Below, in pieces: positions 61,192-64,000 of a DNA stretch of 64,000 nucleotides. Source of the DNA: Trichobilharzia szidati (taxonomy: Eukaryota; Platyhelminthes; Trematoda; Strigeidida; Schistosomatidae); contig OX235272.1 in assembly GCA_944472155.2 (NCBI GenBank), forward strand, positions 12,694,354 to 12,758,353, written 5' to 3'. Below the pieces are notes generated by a model that made no database searches, was not told the DNA's origin, and was given only the letters and a program-made list of their open reading frames with translations. Each line of letters starts with the position of its first letter. Position 1 is the first letter of the stretch. The position numbers were made by a program, and so were the translations under genes.

Positions 61192-62385
61192 TTACGTCCA
61201 TTGCAAGTGTAGTGATTGAACGAACTTCTTCTGTATGCAGAGTTCAGGACTTAGCAAGTGAATCGCCATTGCTTCTGCAGTTTGAAGAAGTCTGATTCGT
61301 ACACCTTTAGGGAGACTACTTCTTACTCTGTAGACGACTTTGAAGTTTGTTTGCGGTGTAGCTTGGTGTCCGGATTCTATCAGATGTTCTAAGATGGAAC
61401 TGCGGGGGCATCGATTTTCTCCTTTGTAAAACCATGTTGGTAAGTGCTCGGTGATACGTTTGGAAAGCGAGCGCTGGGTAGGGCCGACATACCTGGCTCC
61501 ACACGAGCAGGTGAATTGATAAATGCACATTGATGAGGCCAGCAGCGGTAGCTTATCCTTCACGTTCACATGAATCATAGGTTTTGTGGAGAAGGTTAGT
61601 CGTAGTTCAGCTGCGAAGAAGGTCTTCTTAAGTGAGCGCGACAGTCGATTTTTTAGTGTTTCTGCAGATAAATCTCCGTTGAATTGAAGGTTCATGTATG
61701 GTAGTTTTTTTGGGACGCTAAGCATGGGCGGCTTTTCTGGTCTAGGATTCATAGATTTTGCAATAAATCTTTCTGGATAGCAATTCTCGACGAGGATTCT
61801 CTTGAGATTGTCCAGTTCATCTTCTATGGTGTCCGGGGTGCAAATTCTGCGAACTCTGTAGCTGAGTGAACGGATCAGGTTTCGTTTGGTGTATAGTGGT
61901 ACCCAACTGTGAAAGTTAGTAAGCTGTCCGTTCCACGTCGATTTTCTGTGGATAGACCTTTTCAGTGTTCCATCCTGTTCTCTTCTTGTTAGTTGGACGT
62001 CAAGAAAGGATATTGTGGAGTTGGACTCTTTCTCCATCGTGAACTGAATTGCAGGGTGGCAGTTGTTAAACGACTTCAAGATGTCGTCTAGATTTTCTTC
62101 GTTGTTGACGATAATGAAGGTGTCGTCGACGTATCTCTTATAGATTTCGAAGGTATTGATCATTTTCTTCAGGCATGTGTTTTCGAGTTTTGCCATGAAG
62201 AAATCTGCAAGCAAAGGGCCTAGTGGTGAGCCCATAGCTATACCATCCTTTTGGCGATATATTTCGTTGTTGAAAGAGAATTGAACATTCAGGGTACACC
62301 TCAGTAGGAGTTCTTTAAGATGCTCGGTGGGTAGGTAATTTGTAGGTAACAAATTTGTAGAAGAAGAAAGAGGAGTTGTCCACAT
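61192..62385 (-). CDS. PLE RT (C-terminal) and GIY-YIG endonuclease, longest open frame
   Basis: 397 codons. Residues 49-57 GIAMGSPLGP and 85-90 YVDDTF are RT motifs B and C; SFLDVQLTRR at 126-135; WNGQLTNFHSWVPL at 151-164. GIY-YIG from residue 288: IYQFTCSCGARYVGPTQR has both the IYQF and YVG tyrosines, R305 and the SKRITEHLP helix; GHQATPQTNFKVVYRV at 339-354. GPT replaces the usual GRT. The copy is 5'-truncated: the first ~12 residues are probably flanking sequence, so the RT lacks motif A. A young insertion by appearance. PLE RTs are thought to be targeted by their GIY-YIG domain. Confidence 0.9.
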   Translation of the reverse strand: MWTTPLSSSTNLLPTNYLPTEHLKELLLRCTLNVQFSFNNEIYRQKDGIAMGSPLGPLLADFFMAKLENTCLKKMINTFEIYKRYVDDTFIIVNNEENLDDILKSFNNCHPAIQFTMEKESNSTISFLDVQLTRREQDGTLKRSIHRKSTWNGQLTNFHSWVPLYTKRNLIRSLSYRVRRICTPDTIEDELDNLKRILVENCYPERFIAKSMNPRPEKPPMLSVPKKLPYMNLQFNGDLSAETLKNRLSRSLKKTFFAAELRLTFSTKPMIHVNVKDKLPLLASSMCIYQFTCSCGARYVGPTQRSLSKRITEHLPTWFYKGENRCPRSSILEHLIESGHQATPQTNFKVVYRVRSSLPKGVRIRLLQTAEAMAIHLLSPELCIQKKFVQSLHLQWT

Positions 62386-62886
62386 TAAGTGAATGAAACT
62401 ACCAGTGATTTGAAAGGCTTGAGATACTACTCAGAGAATGTAAAGAGGAGTGAATTCCCCCTTTTAGAAGCAGAACGACAAACACACACGTAACACGTTT
62501 TGGAATTTTATCAGTTATGTATTAAAAATTATTCCTTTCCCTGACAATTTTTATAAAACTTTGAAATTCAGTAAATTACAACCAAATATCTCTAATCCGG
62601 TTAGTATTACAAAGTTACATATCGAAAATGTTACACACAAATGTTACAAGGACTAACTGCTTTTCATGCCGACGCGTCACTTATTTTATGCGAATTATCA
62701 ATAATATGCCACATGAAATTCCTACAGGTTTGTATCAATTTTACTCAGAAAACAAAAACAAATATAAAAAATAAGTTAAAGAGTTCAATTGATGATAGAA
62801 ACCACATAGACAAATCTTTCTGATGTTACTCTATCTACTCATCAGAAATAAGTTTTATCCCTTGGACTTAAATTTTGTGTGTTCCT
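62386..62886. other. Unassigned AT-rich sequence
   Basis: Between the 5' truncation of the - PLE and the + PLE. Nothing recognised. Confidence 0.3.
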
Positions 62887-62889
62887 TGT

Positions 62890-63360
62890 ATGCAATTTAC
62901 GGATTTAGCCATCCATGCTTAGTTCGAAAACTTGTACGACCAACTCAGACCTTTTGTCGCAACATCCGATGAAGATTGGGGTTGGTTTAAAGCCAAGATG
63001 GCGGATACAATAGCTCAACAGTTTTCAAATAACAATCTGAAAGAGAAAAGCATTTTAACTTCCTAGCATTTCAAAGCCTTGAAAGAGTTACGGGAAAACT
63101 CTAATATAACAATTACGAAACATGATAAAGGTTCTGGAGTCGTCATCATGAACAAAAGTGAATACAAATCCAAAATGTAATCTATTCTCGAGGATAAAAG
63201 CAAATTCAACCGTGATCCCTCTTCAGAAGGTATTCAGTTGTTGCAAGGCGCAGTGACATCTAATCTAGTGAAGCTTCTCGGCCTAAATGCTATAAGTTAA
63301 GATACATTTGATTCTTTAAAACCATCAGAATGTAAATTCCCACATATATATGGTGTTCAT
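62890..63360 (+). pseudogene. PLE N-terminal domain fragment
   Basis: LYDQLRPFVATSDEDWGWFK (62930-62990), AKMADTIAQQF, ALKELRENSNITITKHDKGS and GVVIMNKSEYKSKM (63075-63178), ILEDKSKFNRDP and FPHIYGVHS (63335-63360), each in frame or after a stop. Corresponds to residues ~80-225 of the 23954 copy but in another subfamily. RT and endonuclease are absent; the tail follows at once. Confidence 0.75.
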
Positions 63361-63840
63361 TCCACTTCATTATATTCATTATTATTATTTGACAATCATT
63401 CACCAATAGTGCTTGTAATTTTACACCATATCATCGTCATTATTTTACAATCATTCTTACTGTCGTTATTTTCAACCTTGAACTTATGTCTAGTCCGCCC
63501 CATTCGTTGGTTTATTTTCATATTGTCTCACACACACCCTGATTACACACACTCTCGAAACCTGTAATTCTGTTGACTATATTTATATATATACACACAT
63601 CATTAAATTAAATTACTTCATCTGATTTTGTCCCATGTTCTCATTGACCATGCATATTAAAAAACTATCTGACTATTGTTCCATCCCATCTTATATTTGT
63701 TCCGCAATACACTTTCTGATATGATTCTAATTTGCCTTTACTGGCTGGCTATTGTATGCTTAAATTAATGGATTTATAATTGTAGAGCCTGAAGAAGAAT
63801 TTATTGAAAACAATTGTTCGCTCTAAGTATTTGTTCTGAA
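63361..63840 (+). mobile_element. PLE 3' region joined directly to the N-terminal fragment
   Basis: AT-rich 3' untranslated region (with ATT and TA repeats near 63375 and 63580) that ends in attgtagagcctgaagaaga, the family's terminal-repeat lead-in. The join at about 63360 implies an internal deletion of ~1.5 kb. Confidence 0.6.
63783..63825 (+). ncRNA. Hammerhead-like motif with all core bases, PLE terminal repeat
   Basis: Helix I tagagc/gctcta, six Watson-Crick pairs (63783-63788 with 63820-63825); core ctgaaga (63789-63795); gaa (63806-63808); helix III aacaa/ttgtt without a loop (63809-63818); C17 at 63819. Helix II (agaatttatt) is poor. The best helix I among the PLE copies. Confidence 0.7.
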
Positions 63841-64000
63841 TATATGGTTTAGCAAAAACATACAAACTCAGTAATCCTCGACGTCCTATATTGTCAGTAT
63901 GCAGATCCCCAACACACATAAACTAGTTAAACGGTTAGTAGAGTTATTGCACTGAGTTAAAACATAATTCTTTAAGTATATATTAAATATACATTCGAAC
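63841..64000. other. Unassigned sequence to the window end
   Basis: AT-rich; nothing supported. Confidence 0.3.

Noticed and set aside
1..64000. CRISPR array or bacterial operon
   Set aside because: There are no regularly spaced short repeats with unique spacers, and no clustered co-directional genes. The repeat types are eukaryotic retroelements.

Overview
The window reads as an intergenic or intronic, repeat-saturated stretch of a flatworm genome, most likely a blood fluke (Schistosomatidae: Schistosoma or a close relative). The reasons are the combination of Penelope-like elements (PLEs) with GIY-YIG endonucleases, CR1-like and RTE-like non-LTR retrotransposons, tRNA-headed SINEs with hammerhead-like modules, and one segment (60342-60398) that matches, from memory, the schistosome Sm-alpha hammerhead. 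Genus and species cannot be fixed without a search. There is no bacterial-style gene organisation, CRISPR array or rRNA. Three runs of about 500 N (11216-11715, 30228-30725, 54009-54508) are assembly gaps.

Layout. 0.2-3.1 kb: an RTE remnant, then a CR1-like copy flanked by a ~75-bp direct repeat. 3.3-6 kb: SINE copies, an interleaved inverted-repeat block, and a PLE remnant carrying a foldback GIY-YIG element with a 12-bp target-site duplication. 6.7-14 kb: RTE copies, SINEs and two PLE tails. 14.3-20.8 kb: a second RTE-like family (called RTE-B here) including three stacked 3' ends, a GC-rich repeat (X) and a palindromic SINE pair. 22.3-26.4 kb: two divergent PLE copies, the + copy being the most complete in the window. 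26.4-33.5 kb: RTE copies, a second SINE family (SINE2), a likely host exon of a TIR-domain protein (29294-29460, - strand) and a head-to-head SINE palindrome. 33.7-45.7 kb: a PLE tail, CR1 copies and RTE copies inserted into SINE or CR1 with visible target-site duplications. 46-54 kb: RTE, PLE and CR1 remnants and a second foldback GIY-YIG element. 55-64 kb: SINEs, three PLE copies, an RTE copy, the Sm-alpha-like hammerhead and a candidate host exon (60450-60607, - strand).

Nearly all coding potential belongs to retroelements and almost every copy is 5'-truncated, frameshifted or interrupted. Clear host coding sequence is limited to the TIR exon; three weaker candidate exons are listed. RTE and CR1 copies end in (AAT)n-type tails, and the SINEs have pol III-type A and B boxes. 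PLE copies end in a module that folds as a hammerhead, with stem changes that compensate between copies.

The signals I rate highest are (1) two GIY-YIG foldback elements with the same architecture and 12-bp target-site duplications, (2) hammerhead motifs at the 3' ends of seven PLE copies, (3) repeated head-to-head SINE palindromes, one in the presumed intron next to the TIR exon, and (4) a recurring pattern of 4-bp tandem duplications among otherwise similar copies of unrelated repeat families. Family names such as RTE-B, SINE2, X and PLE-A/B are labels for this report only. All identities and alignments were judged by eye.
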